A stretch of 52,674 nucleotides of DNA from JACKJA01 sp050297015 (GCA_050297015.1 JBNKRZ010000036.1:1-52674), one strand, 5' to 3'. Counted from the first letter of the stretch, positions 8,926-16,982 are shown. The notes: generated from the letters alone by a model not told the origin. Numbers and translations are program-made.

Positions 8926-10110
8926 ATGACATCGACCAATATCTTACAACACGCCCGCCGACGCCTCTTTGATACGCTAGACGGACACCCCGAAGGCAAA
9001 GGATGGACAGCCTACGCCCTCCACTACGGCATTGTATCTCTTATCCTCATCAACGTAGGCTCGCTAATCTTGGAAAGCGTCCCGGAACTATCCGCGCGCT
9101 ATGGCGCCTTTTTTCATTTCATCGAACTTCTTTCGGTTTTTCTGTTTACGTGCGAATATCTCGTACGGCTATGGGTCATCACAGAAGACCGCAGCGGGCG
9201 CTATAAGCATCCTACATGGGGCCGTCTGCGCTATATGGCAACCCCCTTAGCCATCATCGACCTTCTAGCATTTTTACCGTTTTACCTCGCCGTCAGCTAC
9301 GGACTGGACTTCATGTTTTTACGCCTGTTCAGAGTTTTACGGATGCTCAAACTGGTACGTTATTCTCCGGCACTCGCAACACTGGCCCGTGTTTACCGTT
9401 CTGAAAGCCGCTCTGTAACGGCGGCCTTAATGGTTATGCTGACGACTTTAACATTCTCCTCCACCGTTTTGTGGATGCTTGAAAATGAGCTACAACCCGA
9501 GGCTTTTGAAAGCATCCCCGATGCCATGTGGTGGGCAATGGCAACCCTGACGACGGTCGGTTATGGCGATATTGTCCCCATCACACCGGGCGGACGAATA
9601 GTTGGCGGTGTTGTAATGCTTCTGGGGATCGGCATGTACACCCTGCCGGCCGCCATTCTCGCCACAGGTTTTGCGCAAGAAATCAAACGTAATGACTTTC
9701 TTGTCTCCTTCGACAGGATCGCCAATATCGAAATCTTCAAAACTCTGGCTGCGACGCAAATTTCAGCACTCACAAAAGCCCTGCACACACAAATCTATCC
9801 GGCAAATTACCTTATCCTTCACCGCGATGATGCACCACAAGCACTATATATCATCTTGGAGGGAGAAGTCCGGCTTTCTCTAACCGATCACGAGGAAATC
9901 CTCGGCCCTGGTGAGTTTTTCGGTGCCTTGGCAGAATTCGATATAGACATGGCCTATAAAGCCCATATCCAAACTGACACGGAAACACGGCTTCTCATGC
10001 TTGAACTAAAAGATTTCAACCACTTCCTGACGCAGTGGCCTGACCTCAAAAAAGCCATTCACACCGTCCATGAAGAACGTGCCGCAAACAAAAAGGATAT
10101 GAAGAGCTAA
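8926..10110 (+). CDS. voltage-gated-type potassium channel with C-terminal cyclic-nucleotide-binding-like domain
   Basis: The 394-residue protein has six membrane segments. Segment four carries regularly spaced arginines (LRLFRVLRMLKLVRYS, about residue 131), which suggests a voltage sensor. The pore loop holds the potassium selectivity filter TVGYGD (about 210). After the last helix comes a 120-residue cytoplasmic beta-rich domain with YIILEGEVRLSL and ILGPGEFFGALAEF, which fits a cyclic-nucleotide-binding fold of the MlotiK1/SthK-like bacterial channels. Whether it binds cAMP cannot be judged, because the usual R-T/S pair of the phosphate-binding cassette is not obvious. It is the only plus-strand gene within the replication cluster, so it has its own promoter and may be an insertion. 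Confidence 0.88.
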   Translation: MTSTNILQHARRRLFDTLDGHPEGKGWTAYALHYGIVSLILINVGSLILESVPELSARYGAFFHFIELLSVFLFTCEYLVRLWVITEDRSGRYKHPTWGRLRYMATPLAIIDLLAFLPFYLAVSYGLDFMFLRLFRVLRMLKLVRYSPALATLARVYRSESRSVTAALMVMLTTLTFSSTVLWMLENELQPEAFESIPDAMWWAMATLTTVGYGDIVPITPGGRIVGGVVMLLGIGMYTLPAAILATGFAQEIKRNDFLVSFDRIANIEIFKTLAATQISALTKALHTQIYPANYLILHRDDAPQALYIILEGEVRLSLTDHEEILGPGEFFGALAEFDIDMAYKAHIQTDTETRLLMLELKDFNHFLTQWPDLKKAIHTVHEERAANKKDMKS

Positions 10111-10161
10111 CACAGCCATCCATATCCTTTTCTATACACTTTTTAGGCCCAAGCCCTTAAG

Positions 10162-10230
10162 CGAACAAGATTCGTTTCTCCGTTGTCGATTTTAGGAAAG
10201 GAGGGGGAACGACAACACAAATCTTGCGTT
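10162..10230. repeat. imperfect palindrome downstream of dnaA
   Basis: Paired segments are CAAGATT (10166-10172) with AATCTTG (10220-10226) and GTTGTCG (10182-10188) with CGACAAC (10210-10216). It lies between the convergent channel gene and dnaA, 13 bp from the dnaA stop. It may act as a transcript end for either gene, but no clear U-run follows. It lacks the apex of the ERIC-like family. Confidence 0.45.
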
Positions 10231-10242
10231 TTAAACCCTATA

Positions 10243-11676
10243 TCAGCCTGTCAAAGCACGGCGGATAATATCGACATCCTGAGAAATCTGCGCATCATCG
10301 TTAATCAGCTCGTCAATCTTGCGCACAGCGTGCATCACGGTTGTATGATCGCGTCCACCAAATTTACGGCCAATTTCCGGCAATGAGCGCGCCGTTAGCT
10401 GTTTAGCAAGATACATGGCAACCTGCCGCGGACGAGCCACTTGCCGCGCCCGGCGTGCCGAGTGCATATCCGTCATACGGATATTGTAGTGCTCCGCAAC
10501 TTTGCGCTGAATTTCATCAATCGTAATCCGGCGGTCGTGGGCACGAAGAAGATCAACCAGCAATTCCTGCGTAGACTCCAGCGTTACCGGTGCCTTTGTC
10601 ACGTCGGCATGGGCGACAATCCGGTTCAAAGCGCCTTCCAGCTCACGAATATTCGATGTCACTTTCAAAGCCAAGAATTCCAAAACAGCATCCGGAATTG
10701 TCGCGCCCAGCAATTCACGTTTGGACTGCAATATCCCCAGCCGCAGATCATAAGTACTGGGGTGAATATCGGCGACCAGCCCCCAAGCCAGGCGGGAACG
10801 TAAGCGCTCCTCAAGCCCCATCAGATCGGACGGCGCCTTATCGGCAGAAATTACAATTTGTTTATTCTGATCGACCAGAGCGTTAAACGTATGGAAGAAT
10901 TCTTCCTGCGTGCTTTCTTTGCCGCTAATGAACTGAATATCGTCAATCATCAGCACATCAACAGAGCGGAACGTTTCTTTAAAAGCCATCATGTCATTGG
11001 CCCGCAACGCACGGACGAACTGGTACATAAACTTTTCAGCGGACAGGTACATCACCCTTTTTTCCGGTGCATGCTCTTTCATTGCCCAGCCGATAGCGTG
11101 CATCAAATGCGTCTTACCAAGCCCCACACCGCCATACAGGAAAAGCGGATTAAACGGCACATTAGAGCTTTCAACAACCCGGCGCGCCGCAGCATAAGCC
11201 AGCGCATTCGGATTACCGACGACAAAACTCTCAAAACTAAAACGTTGATCAAACGGCGAAGACAACTCAAACGGATCAGCATTTTTCATATCCTGATTCG
11301 CCTTCCGCGGTTTGGAAGCCACAGCTTCATTTTCCTCAGGCTGAATGGCATTTTGGACCACAACGATCTCGACGCGCTGTACATCTTTACTGCGCTCTTG
11401 GCACATTTCGAGAATACGCGCCGCGTAGTGGCTCTGAATCCAATCGCGCATAAAACGGGTCGGAACAGAAACCTCCAATGCGCCATGATAGCAAGCCTGA
11501 AGCGTCAAAGGTTTCAACCAGCTCCGGAAAACAGCCTCCCCAAATTCTTCTCGAAAATCATGGTACACAGAATTCCAAAGGTCGCGAATTGCCTGCGACG
11601 GTGTAAAGTCGGCATCCGCCCCCTCAAAAGGGGCCTTCGCAACATTCCCTTGGCTTGCCAAATCTGTCATTCTCAT
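10243..11676 (-). CDS. dnaA: chromosomal replication initiator protein DnaA
   Basis: DnaA is the AAA+ initiator that binds DnaA boxes at oriC and opens the origin. The 477-residue protein has domain I (IRDLWNSVYHDFREEFGEAVFRSWLKPL), a variable linker, and the AAA+ core with Walker A GGVGLGKTHLMHA (about 182) and Walker B VLMIDDIQFI (about 247). The C-terminal DNA-binding domain has the DnaA signature GGRDHTTVMHAVRKI. A GGGAG ribosome binding site is 3 bp from the first ATG and 9 bp from the in-frame ATG two codons later, so the third codon (MTDLASQG) is the likelier start. A long AT-rich non-coding stretch lies upstream. Confidence 0.97.
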   Translation of the reverse strand: MRMTDLASQGNVAKAPFEGADADFTPSQAIRDLWNSVYHDFREEFGEAVFRSWLKPLTLQACYHGALEVSVPTRFMRDWIQSHYAARILEMCQERSKDVQRVEIVVVQNAIQPEENEAVASKPRKANQDMKNADPFELSSPFDQRFSFESFVVGNPNALAYAAARRVVESSNVPFNPLFLYGGVGLGKTHLMHAIGWAMKEHAPEKRVMYLSAEKFMYQFVRALRANDMMAFKETFRSVDVLMIDDIQFISGKESTQEEFFHTFNALVDQNKQIVISADKAPSDLMGLEERLRSRLAWGLVADIHPSTYDLRLGILQSKRELLGATIPDAVLEFLALKVTSNIRELEGALNRIVAHADVTKAPVTLESTQELLVDLLRAHDRRITIDEIQRKVAEHYNIRMTDMHSARRARQVARPRQVAMYLAKQLTARSLPEIGRKFGGRDHTTVMHAVRKIDELINDDAQISQDVDIIRRALTG

Positions 11677-12351
11677 GATCTCCCATTAAGTTATTGTTTG
11701 TACTAAAAATAAATAAACTCAAACCTCTGCGTAAAAGATAAATACCAACAAAGCTGTGGCAATCCCCTCATTCTGGACACGCAGAAAGAATCCCAAAAGC
11801 AAACGCAAAACATACGCGGTCGCTCAATCACCCAAATTTTAAAAAAACAAGATTAAAAACCGAAAGCCCGAAGATACAGCATAAAAACGCACTCCGGTTC
11901 CCGCTTACGGATCAATCTTCACACACCACCAGCAAATCACTAAAGATCCGCTTATCTCTCTTCCAACCGTCACAGGTCAAAAAGAACTTTCGATCCTCTC
12001 TTTAATATCTTTTTACAGTATTAAATAGAGGCAAAACTATCCGCGAAATTCATTTTTTCTTATGTATTTTTTATACTTTTCCCAAGGCATGAGTGTGCAA
12101 CACACACCCAACGAAAACCCTTGGTTTCCGCGGCTTGGCGACGATCAATCGCGCCGTCCGTTCTTAAGAATTGACCTTAAACAGGTTTAAAAATGAATGC
12201 AATGAGATCAAACACAGAACATACAAAAAGCAACTTTACTGCGCCAAAAATTTTCCCCATAGGCCAATGCTCCGGCGTAGATTTGCCGAAGCTTTTGAAA
12301 AATTTATGATGTCTTTTTCAGAGGAAGACAGCCGTTGCGACTGTTCCTTTT
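11677..12351. other. 675-bp dnaA-rpsT intergenic region, AT-rich, no gene seen
   Basis: No convincing gene is present. The part at 12000-12080 is very AT-rich and would suit a DNA-unwinding element, but I found no near-consensus DnaA box (TTATNCACA), so an origin is not supported. A nested hairpin is visible at 12082-12124: CCAAGG pairs with CCTTGG, and GTGTG pairs with CACAC inside it. It could be an RNA structure or protein site. The dnaA promoter should lie here on the minus strand, but I cannot place it with confidence. Confidence 0.4.
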
Positions 12352-12624
12352 TTAAGAAGCCGATTTGAGCTTCTGAATACGAGCAGACAAGCGAGAAATT
12401 TTCCGTGCCGCCGTATTTTTGTGCATGATCCCTTTGGATACACCCCGGTGAATTTCAGGCTGAGCCGCTTTCAAAGCACCTTCAGCTGCCACAGCATCAC
12501 CCGCGCCTAAAGCCAATTCCACTTTTTTAACAAAAGTCCGGATCCGGCCACGACGTGCCCCGTTAATCTCTGCACGACGCGCATTACGACGAATACGTTT
12601 TTGTGATGATGCGTGATTTGCCAT
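12352..12624 (-). CDS. rpsT: 30S ribosomal protein S20 (bS20)
   Basis: This 90-residue basic protein begins MANHASSQKRIRRNARRAEIN and ends KSASRIQKLKSA-like, the pattern of bS20, which binds the 5' domain of 16S rRNA. GVSKGIMHKNTAARKISRLSARI is the conserved C-terminal helix region. The gene lies upstream of dnaA in the same orientation, as in many alphaproteobacteria. It was probably expressed from a promoter in 12625-12798. Confidence 0.96.
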   Translation of the reverse strand: MANHASSQKRIRRNARRAEINGARRGRIRTFVKKVELALGAGDAVAAEGALKAAQPEIHRGVSKGIMHKNTAARKISRLSARIQKLKSAS

Positions 12625-12798
12625 ATCTTCAATACTCTTTATTACGTTTTGTTTTAACTCTTTAACTTCATCCCCTCACGGGTGATGTAAAAACCATATA
12701 CTTATCCGTTAGATCGGGGAGTTTTACGCGCCCGCGCCGCAAATGTCAAGATAAACTGTGCATAACATTTTCTCTTTTTTTATACGAACAGACACCCC

Positions 12799-13203
12799 TT
12801 AAGAACCGGAGGGCCGGATCATAAAATACACCATAGTATAATCATCTTTAGCTTCGGCACGAATCGTCAATAATTCCGACTGTCTGACGAAGACACCCGG
12901 CTTTACAGGTTGCCACCCCATTTGCGGCAAAGTATTTTCATAGAATATCTGCACAGCCGGAACAGCAATCGCCTCCCCCACACCCGTGGCTTCAATAATG
13001 CGGCCGCCCGGTTTGTCGAAAATCACAGCGCTGTCGGGCAGCTCATCCATCCCCGGCATCAGCGGCACATCGCCCAGCGATTCAAAAAAGCGCGGCATAT
13101 CCTGCTCCTGAGCGCTTTCCTGCGCCCCGGCAGAAAAAGACAGAGGCATCAAAGCCCCGCACAAAATCAAACCTATCCAAAAATATCTTCGCATGTCATC
13201 CAT
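12799..13203 (-). CDS. small secreted protein of unknown function
   Basis: From the ATG at 13203 the protein is 134 residues and starts MDDMRRYFWIGLILCGALMP, a short positive segment and hydrophobic core, with likely signal cleavage after SFSAGA. An upstream in-frame ATG at 13230 would add nine charged residues before the signal, so I prefer the shorter start. The mature part has a segment IPAVQIFYENTLPQMGW-like followed by a hydrophobic strand-rich end (LLTIRAEAKDDYTMVYFMIRP). I do not recognise the family. It is probably periplasmic. It is monocistronic, between rpsT and the small RNA candidate on the same strand. Confidence 0.7.
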   Translation of the reverse strand: MDDMRRYFWIGLILCGALMPLSFSAGAQESAQEQDMPRFFESLGDVPLMPGMDELPDSAVIFDKPGGRIIEATGVGEAIAVPAVQIFYENTLPQMGWQPVKPGVFVRQSELLTIRAEAKDDYTMVYFMIRPSGS

Positions 13204-13232
13204 TCTCTTCCATCGCTGTACGCGACACAAGC

Positions 13233-13331
13233 AAAAAAAAGAACTGCCGGGCGAAAGCCCGACAGTCCAGATTTGTGTGTGGGGTAAAACAGCGCATGCG
13301 AAAGTGGGGAGAGCATGTTGGTCGCTGTTTG
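13233..13331 (-). ncRNA. candidate small RNA with exposed CUCCCC loop
   Basis: A minus-strand unit of about 99 nt runs from the promoter at 13338-13366 to a strong rho-independent terminator. The terminator stem pairs ACTGTCGGGC with GCCCGGCAGT around the loop TTTC (13242-13265) and is followed by eight U (13233-13240). The 5' part folds into a second hairpin: ACAGCG (13323-13328) pairs with CGCTGT (13289-13294) and CATGC (13313-13317) with GCATG (13295-13299). The 13-nt apical loop contains CUCCCC, which is complementary to Shine-Dalgarno sequences. Such loops occur in alphaproteobacterial trans-acting small RNAs. No good open frame with a ribosome binding site fits the unit. The assignment is a prediction from promoter, fold and terminator. 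Confidence 0.65.
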
Positions 13332-13337
13332 ATTGTG

Positions 13338-13366
13338 GTTATACGCACTTTCCGTAAGATCGTCAA
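13338..13366 (-). promoter_or_regulatory. sigma-70 type promoter of the small RNA candidate
   Basis: On the minus strand, TTGACG (13366-13361) is followed after exactly 17 bp by TATAAC (13343-13338). This is one of the best consensus promoters in the window, and transcription would start near 13331. Confidence 0.7.
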
Positions 13367-13405
13367 GCTTTTTGTAATAAAAAATGCATTTTTTGTAATT
13401 TTTTA

Positions 13406-13444
13406 TAGACAAATGATTTTGGCATGTTTATATAACAGAACATG
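13406..13444 (+). promoter_or_regulatory. promoter with overlapping palindromic operator for the XRE-CDPS operon
   Basis: TAGACA (13406-13411), a 17-bp spacer and TATATA (13429-13434) form a plausible promoter. The -10 box lies inside a perfect inverted repeat, CATGTT-N10-AACATG (13423-13444). An operator covering the -10 box upstream of an XRE regulator gene suggests autorepression, which is inferred from position. Confidence 0.55.
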
Positions 13445-13490
13445 TCGAAAAGGTAAATTGACATAAAAACAACAAGTTAGGAAAAGAAAA

Positions 13491-14138
13491 GTGCCGACAA
13501 TCGCCCAAATCCGCGCCGCCCGCGCCCTCCTCGACTGGAGCCAAAGCGACCTCGCCGATCATGCGGGGCTGTCGCAAACCGGAATCGCGCGCCTCGAAAA
13601 CGGCACCAACCAGCCCAACGCGAGCACAATGGCGAAGATTGAGTATGCCCTAAAAAAAGAAGGCATTAACTTCACAGAAAAAGGCATAGAAAAAGATGAT
13701 TTCCCCATCTACCACACAGAAGGCGAAACCCACGAGCAAGCCTATTTAAAGCTTCTAGAAGACGCTTTCGAACATTTGCAAAACGTTGATGCTCCGGAAT
13801 TGCTCATCATGTTTGCCGATGACAGTGTTTCCCCGCCATCGGTCAATGACATGTATCGAAAAATGAGAAAAGCGGGCATCAAGATGCGCCAACTCATTCA
13901 AGAAGGAAACAACTATATCATCGGTCCCCTCGAAGAATATAGATACATCCCGAAAGAACTTTTTATAAATCGCGTCACCCTTGTCTATGGTAATCGCATC
14001 GCGAACGAAAGCGCTGACGTTCTTCACGGCATCATTCGTGTTGACCCCGTTAATGCGCACATTCAACGCAACATGTTCAATATTCTCTGGCGCACATTGG
14101 AACAACCAAAGGAAACAACAACCAATGAACGGTTCTGA
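13491..14138 (+). CDS. XRE-family helix-turn-helix regulator
   Basis: The start is a GTG preceded by AGGAAAAG. The 215-residue protein has an N-terminal XRE helix-turn-helix domain (residues 1-55), with the helix pair ALLDWSQSDLADHAGLSQTG and ARLENGTNQPNASTMAKIEYAL. It is followed by a roughly 140-residue C-terminal domain that I do not recognise (LLIMFADDSVSPPSVNDMY, then NYIIGPLEEYRYIPKELF). That domain might sense a ligand. Its last 14 bases overlap the cyclodipeptide synthase gene, so the two are translationally coupled. It probably regulates the operon through the CATGTT-N10-AACATG palindrome upstream. The coding sequence looks AT-richer than its neighbours, a possible sign of transfer. 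Confidence 0.85.
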   Translation: MPTIAQIRAARALLDWSQSDLADHAGLSQTGIARLENGTNQPNASTMAKIEYALKKEGINFTEKGIEKDDFPIYHTEGETHEQAYLKLLEDAFEHLQNVDAPELLIMFADDSVSPPSVNDMYRKMRKAGIKMRQLIQEGNNYIIGPLEEYRYIPKELFINRVTLVYGNRIANESADVLHGIIRVDPVNAHIQRNMFNILWRTLEQPKETTTNERF

Positions 14139-14790
14139 TCTATACACACTCAAAGTTAAAAATGGCGCAGGCTGGCGTGCCTTTGATATAGCACGCTTGC
14201 AGATTAGCGTTGGTCAAGAGTATCACGAAGGCGAAAAGCTGCTGGCAACTCTCGATTGGGCCAATGAGAGATTCGATAAAATTATCATCTGTGTTAATGA
14301 CACACTCCAAAGGCATAATTTCGAGTTTAAAGGTCACACCACTGATGAAGCTTTTGCTCTTTCGGAGGAAGCGGGCAGGCATTGGATTGAGAGAAATCTT
14401 AATCCAATCCGTCAGCTGCCAAACTATGAAATTATTCGCTGGGAGAAATGGCGCACCGACCCCGCATACAACTATGGTCTGGACACCATGAAACGCCTTT
14501 ATACTCAAAATAATATTTTTAAAGCAGACGTTGATCAGGAAATTGATTCTTTTTGGCAACGTGCGCTCAAGCGAGAAAATCATCCAGACAATTCCGACTA
14601 CGAAAAATTCAGACAACATTCTCTCAGCTACCTACTTGAGGAATGTGCGATATTCCAATTGATGTTTGCCCGCGATGAAGCCGTCGATATATATCCCGGT
14701 TCAACTCTCCTCCCCTGCAAATTAAGTCCGTCAAAAGGACTCGGAACCAGAGGATACACCCGCATAGATTTTCGCAAAAAAGCCGCTTAG
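14125..14790 (+). CDS. tRNA-dependent cyclodipeptide synthase (CDPS), XYP-type
   Basis: CDPSs use two aminoacyl-tRNAs to make cyclic dipeptides (2,5-diketopiperazines). I chose the ATG at 14125, preceded by GGAAA, giving 221 residues, normal for the family (about 220-260). Family landmarks are visible: the catalytic serine region LQISVGQEYHEGEKL (Ser28 as candidate nucleophile), the NDTLQRHNF block (58-66), the Y-x-x-x-E pair in YLLEE (Tyr169, Glu173), and YPGS (Tyr190-Pro191), which places it in the XYP rather than the NYH subfamily. It is coupled to the XRE gene and followed by its own terminator. No cyclodipeptide oxidase, P450 or methyltransferase lies nearby, so the product may be an unmodified diketopiperazine. 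The product cannot be predicted by eye. Confidence 0.82.
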   Translation: MNGSDLYTLKVKNGAGWRAFDIARLQISVGQEYHEGEKLLATLDWANERFDKIIICVNDTLQRHNFEFKGHTTDEAFALSEEAGRHWIERNLNPIRQLPNYEIIRWEKWRTDPAYNYGLDTMKRLYTQNNIFKADVDQEIDSFWQRALKRENHPDNSDYEKFRQHSLSYLLEECAIFQLMFARDEAVDIYPGSTLLPCKLSPSKGLGTRGYTRIDFRKKAA

Positions 14791-14807
14791 TTTCCCAAGC
14801 GGCTTTT
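14778..14807 (+). terminator. rho-independent terminator of the XRE-CDPS operon
   Basis: The stem AAAAGCCGCTT (14778-14788) pairs with AAGCGGCTTTT (14797-14807). The stem includes the CDPS stop codon, so the gene ends inside its terminator. The symmetrical A- and T-tracts would allow some function on both strands. Confidence 0.8.
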
Positions 14808-14864
14808 CGTTATTCGTATTTCAAATATCAGGGCAACTTTGCGCAGGCACAACAGTATGACAAC

Positions 14865-14968
14865 AAAAACGTTCAAGCGTTTATTTGGGGCAGGCGCCAG
14901 GAGCGAAGCGTAGTAAAACCTACGTGAGCGACGAAGCAACGCACCCCAAATGAACGAGGAGCGTTTTT
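14865..14968. repeat. long imperfect palindrome, ERIC-like family, copy 1
   Basis: The arms start AAAAACG and end CGTTTTT and include ATTTGGGG pairing with CCCCAAAT. The apex is CGTAG (14909-14913), TAAAAC, CTACG (14920-14924), followed by TGAGCGACGAAGC. The right end covers the first bases of the groEL stop codon, so groEL transcripts carry the hairpin directly at their coding end. The apex is shared with copies at 7484, 19872 and 46076, while the arms differ. Confidence 0.75.
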
Positions 14969-16619
14969 ACATCATGCCGCCCATACCGCCCATGCCACCC
15001 ATCGCGCCCATGTCCGGCATGCCGCCTTTTTCGTTATCGTTCGGCGCATCGGTGACCATCGCTTCGGTCGTGATGAGCAGACCGGCAACGGAAGCCGCAT
15101 CTTGCAGAGCCGTACGGACAACTTTGGCCGGGTCGATCACGCCGTCTTTGACGAGGTCGCAATACTCACCGCTCTGGGCGTTGTAACCGAAGTTAGCATC
15201 ACCGTTTTCGAGTAATTTACCCACAACGATGGAGCCTTCAACCCCGGCGTTTTCGGCGATCTGACGAACCGGCGCTTGCAAGGCACGACGGATAATGTCG
15301 ATCCCGACTTGCTGGTCGTTATTGCCACCTTGCAGACCTTCCAGCACTTTCGTGGAGTACAACAATGCGGAGCCACCACCGGCTACGATACCTTCCTCCA
15401 CAGCGGCGCGGGTTGCATGCATCGCATCGTCGACGCGGTCTTTGCGTTCTTTCACTTCGACTTCGGTCGCACCGCCGACACGCAAGACGGCAACACCACC
15501 GGCCAGTTTAGCCAGACGCTCTTGCAGTTTTTCGCGATCGTAGTCGGAGGACGTTTCCTCGATCTGTGCTTTGATTTGCGCCACACGGCTGTCGATATCG
15601 CCTTTGTCGCCGGAACCGTCAACAATCGTCGTCTCATCCTTGGTGATGGCAACTTTCTTGGCGGTACCCAGCATGTCGAGCGTTACATTCTCCAGCTTGA
15701 TGCCAAGGTCCTCAGACACAATCTGACCACCGGTCAGGATTGCCATGTCTTCCAGCATCGCTTTGCGGCGATCGCCAAAGCCCGGCGCTTTCACAGCCGC
15801 GATTTTCAGGCCGCCGCGCAGTTTGTTAACCACGAGGGTCGCCAGCGCTTCGCCTTCGACATCTTCGGCAATGATGAGCAACGGACGGCTGCTTTGTACA
15901 ACAGCTTCCAGAATCGGCAACATCGCTTGCAGGTTGGACAGCTTGCTTTCGTGCAGCAAGATATACGGGTTTTCGAGGTTACAAATCATTTTGTCCGCAT
16001 CCGTGATGAAGTACGGAGACAGGTAACCGCGGTCGAATTGCATACCTTCCACGACTTCCAGTTCGTTGGACAGGGATTTGGCTTCCTCAACCGTGATGAC
16101 GCCTTCCTTACCAACTTTCTCCATCGCTTCGGCCAGCATCGCACCGATTTCTTCATCACCGTTGGCGGAAATCGTACCAACCTGTTTGATTTCCTCGTTA
16201 CCCTTAACCGGCTTGGCGCGTTCCTTCAGGTCAGCAATAACAGCTTCAACAGCCTGCTCCATACCGCGTTTCAGGTCCATCGGGTTCATGCCCGCCGCCA
16301 CGGCTTTCACGCCTTCGCGAACCATGGCTTGCGCCAGAACCGTCGTGGTCGTCGTACCGTCACCGGCCATGTCGTTTTGTTTTTTGGCGGCTTCGCAAAC
16401 CAGTTGCGCGCCCATGTTTTCGAACTTGTCTTCCAGCTCGATTTCCTTGGCAACCGTCACGCCGTCTTTCGTAATACGCGGCGCGCCAAAGGATTTATCC
16501 AGAACCACGTTCCGGCCTTTCGGGCCCAGCGTTACCTTCACGGCATCGGCCAGAATGTTGACACCGGCCAGCATGCGCTTGCGGGCATCTTCATGAAATT
16601 TTACTTGTTTCGCACTCAT
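14967..16619 (-). CDS. groEL: 60 kDa chaperonin GroEL
   Basis: GroEL is the tetradecameric folding chamber that works with GroES. I place the start at the ATG at 16619 (MSAKQVKFHEDARKRM), which has GAAAGGA at good spacing; a TTG further upstream would add six residues but lies over that ribosome binding site. The 550-residue protein has the ATP-binding VTLGPKGRNVVLDKSFG and GDGTTTTTVLAQAMV blocks and ends in the flexible GGMGGMGGMM tail. It is downstream of groES in the usual operon, 66 bp away. Confidence 0.98.
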   Translation of the reverse strand: MSAKQVKFHEDARKRMLAGVNILADAVKVTLGPKGRNVVLDKSFGAPRITKDGVTVAKEIELEDKFENMGAQLVCEAAKKQNDMAGDGTTTTTVLAQAMVREGVKAVAAGMNPMDLKRGMEQAVEAVIADLKERAKPVKGNEEIKQVGTISANGDEEIGAMLAEAMEKVGKEGVITVEEAKSLSNELEVVEGMQFDRGYLSPYFITDADKMICNLENPYILLHESKLSNLQAMLPILEAVVQSSRPLLIIAEDVEGEALATLVVNKLRGGLKIAAVKAPGFGDRRKAMLEDMAILTGGQIVSEDLGIKLENVTLDMLGTAKKVAITKDETTIVDGSGDKGDIDSRVAQIKAQIEETSSDYDREKLQERLAKLAGGVAVLRVGGATEVEVKERKDRVDDAMHATRAAVEEGIVAGGGSALLYSTKVLEGLQGGNNDQQVGIDIIRRALQAPVRQIAENAGVEGSIVVGKLLENGDANFGYNAQSGEYCDLVKDGVIDPAKVVRTALQDAASVAGLLITTEAMVTDAPNDNEKGGMPDMGAMGGMGGMGGMM

Positions 16620-16685
16620 TTTAAGAGTTCCTTTCAATTTACTAATTAGCAGTCGTTATCACTTTTAAAAGCGGCTCTTAAAAAC

Positions 16686-16982
16686 TTAAGCAGCCTCTTC
16701 GATAACACCCATAATGTCGCTTTCTTTCATGACCAGCAGGTCTTCACCATCCATGGCGACTTCCGTACCGGACCATTTGGAAAACAGAACGCGGTCCCCC
16801 GCTTTGACATCCAGCGGAACAACTTTCCCGCTTTCATCACGCGCGCCGGAACCAACAGCGACAATTTCACCTTCCATAGGTTTTTCCTGCGCGCTATCCG
16901 GGATGATAATACCACCAGCGGTTTTCTCATCAGCATCTACACGGCGCAGAAGCACTCGATCATGCAAAGGACGAAATTTCAT
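16686..16982 (-). CDS. groES: 10 kDa co-chaperonin GroES
   Basis: GroES caps the GroEL ring. The 98-residue protein has the mobile loop DEKTAGGIIIPDSAQEKP (residues 17-34) and the usual EGEIVAVGSGARDESG segment. The ATG at 16982 follows AAGGAG with good spacing. It is the first gene of the groESL operon. Confidence 0.98.
   Translation of the reverse strand: MKFRPLHDRVLLRRVDADEKTAGGIIIPDSAQEKPMEGEIVAVGSGARDESGKVVPLDVKAGDRVLFSKWSGTEVAMDGEDLLVMKESDIMGVIEEAA

Noticed and set aside
12171..12368. A 65-codon plus-strand frame upstream of rpsT
   Set aside because: It lacks a ribosome binding site and runs into the end of rpsT on the other strand; its composition looks non-coding.
13173..13412. A 79-codon minus-strand frame over the small RNA candidate
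   Set aside because: It reads through the promoter and terminator of the small RNA and lacks a ribosome binding site and protein-like composition.
13491..14790. Toxin-antitoxin pair (XRE plus small partner)
   Set aside because: The second gene has clear cyclodipeptide synthase landmarks and is larger than typical toxins of XRE-linked pairs.
14865..14968. Integron attC site or retron RNA as explanation for the long palindromes
   Set aside because: No GTTRRRY/RYYYAAC core boxes, integrase or reverse transcriptase is present, and the shared apex does not fit either.
15276..16649. A 457-codon open frame antisense to groEL
   Set aside because: It mirrors groEL codon usage on the other strand, has no domain pattern, and groEL is certain.
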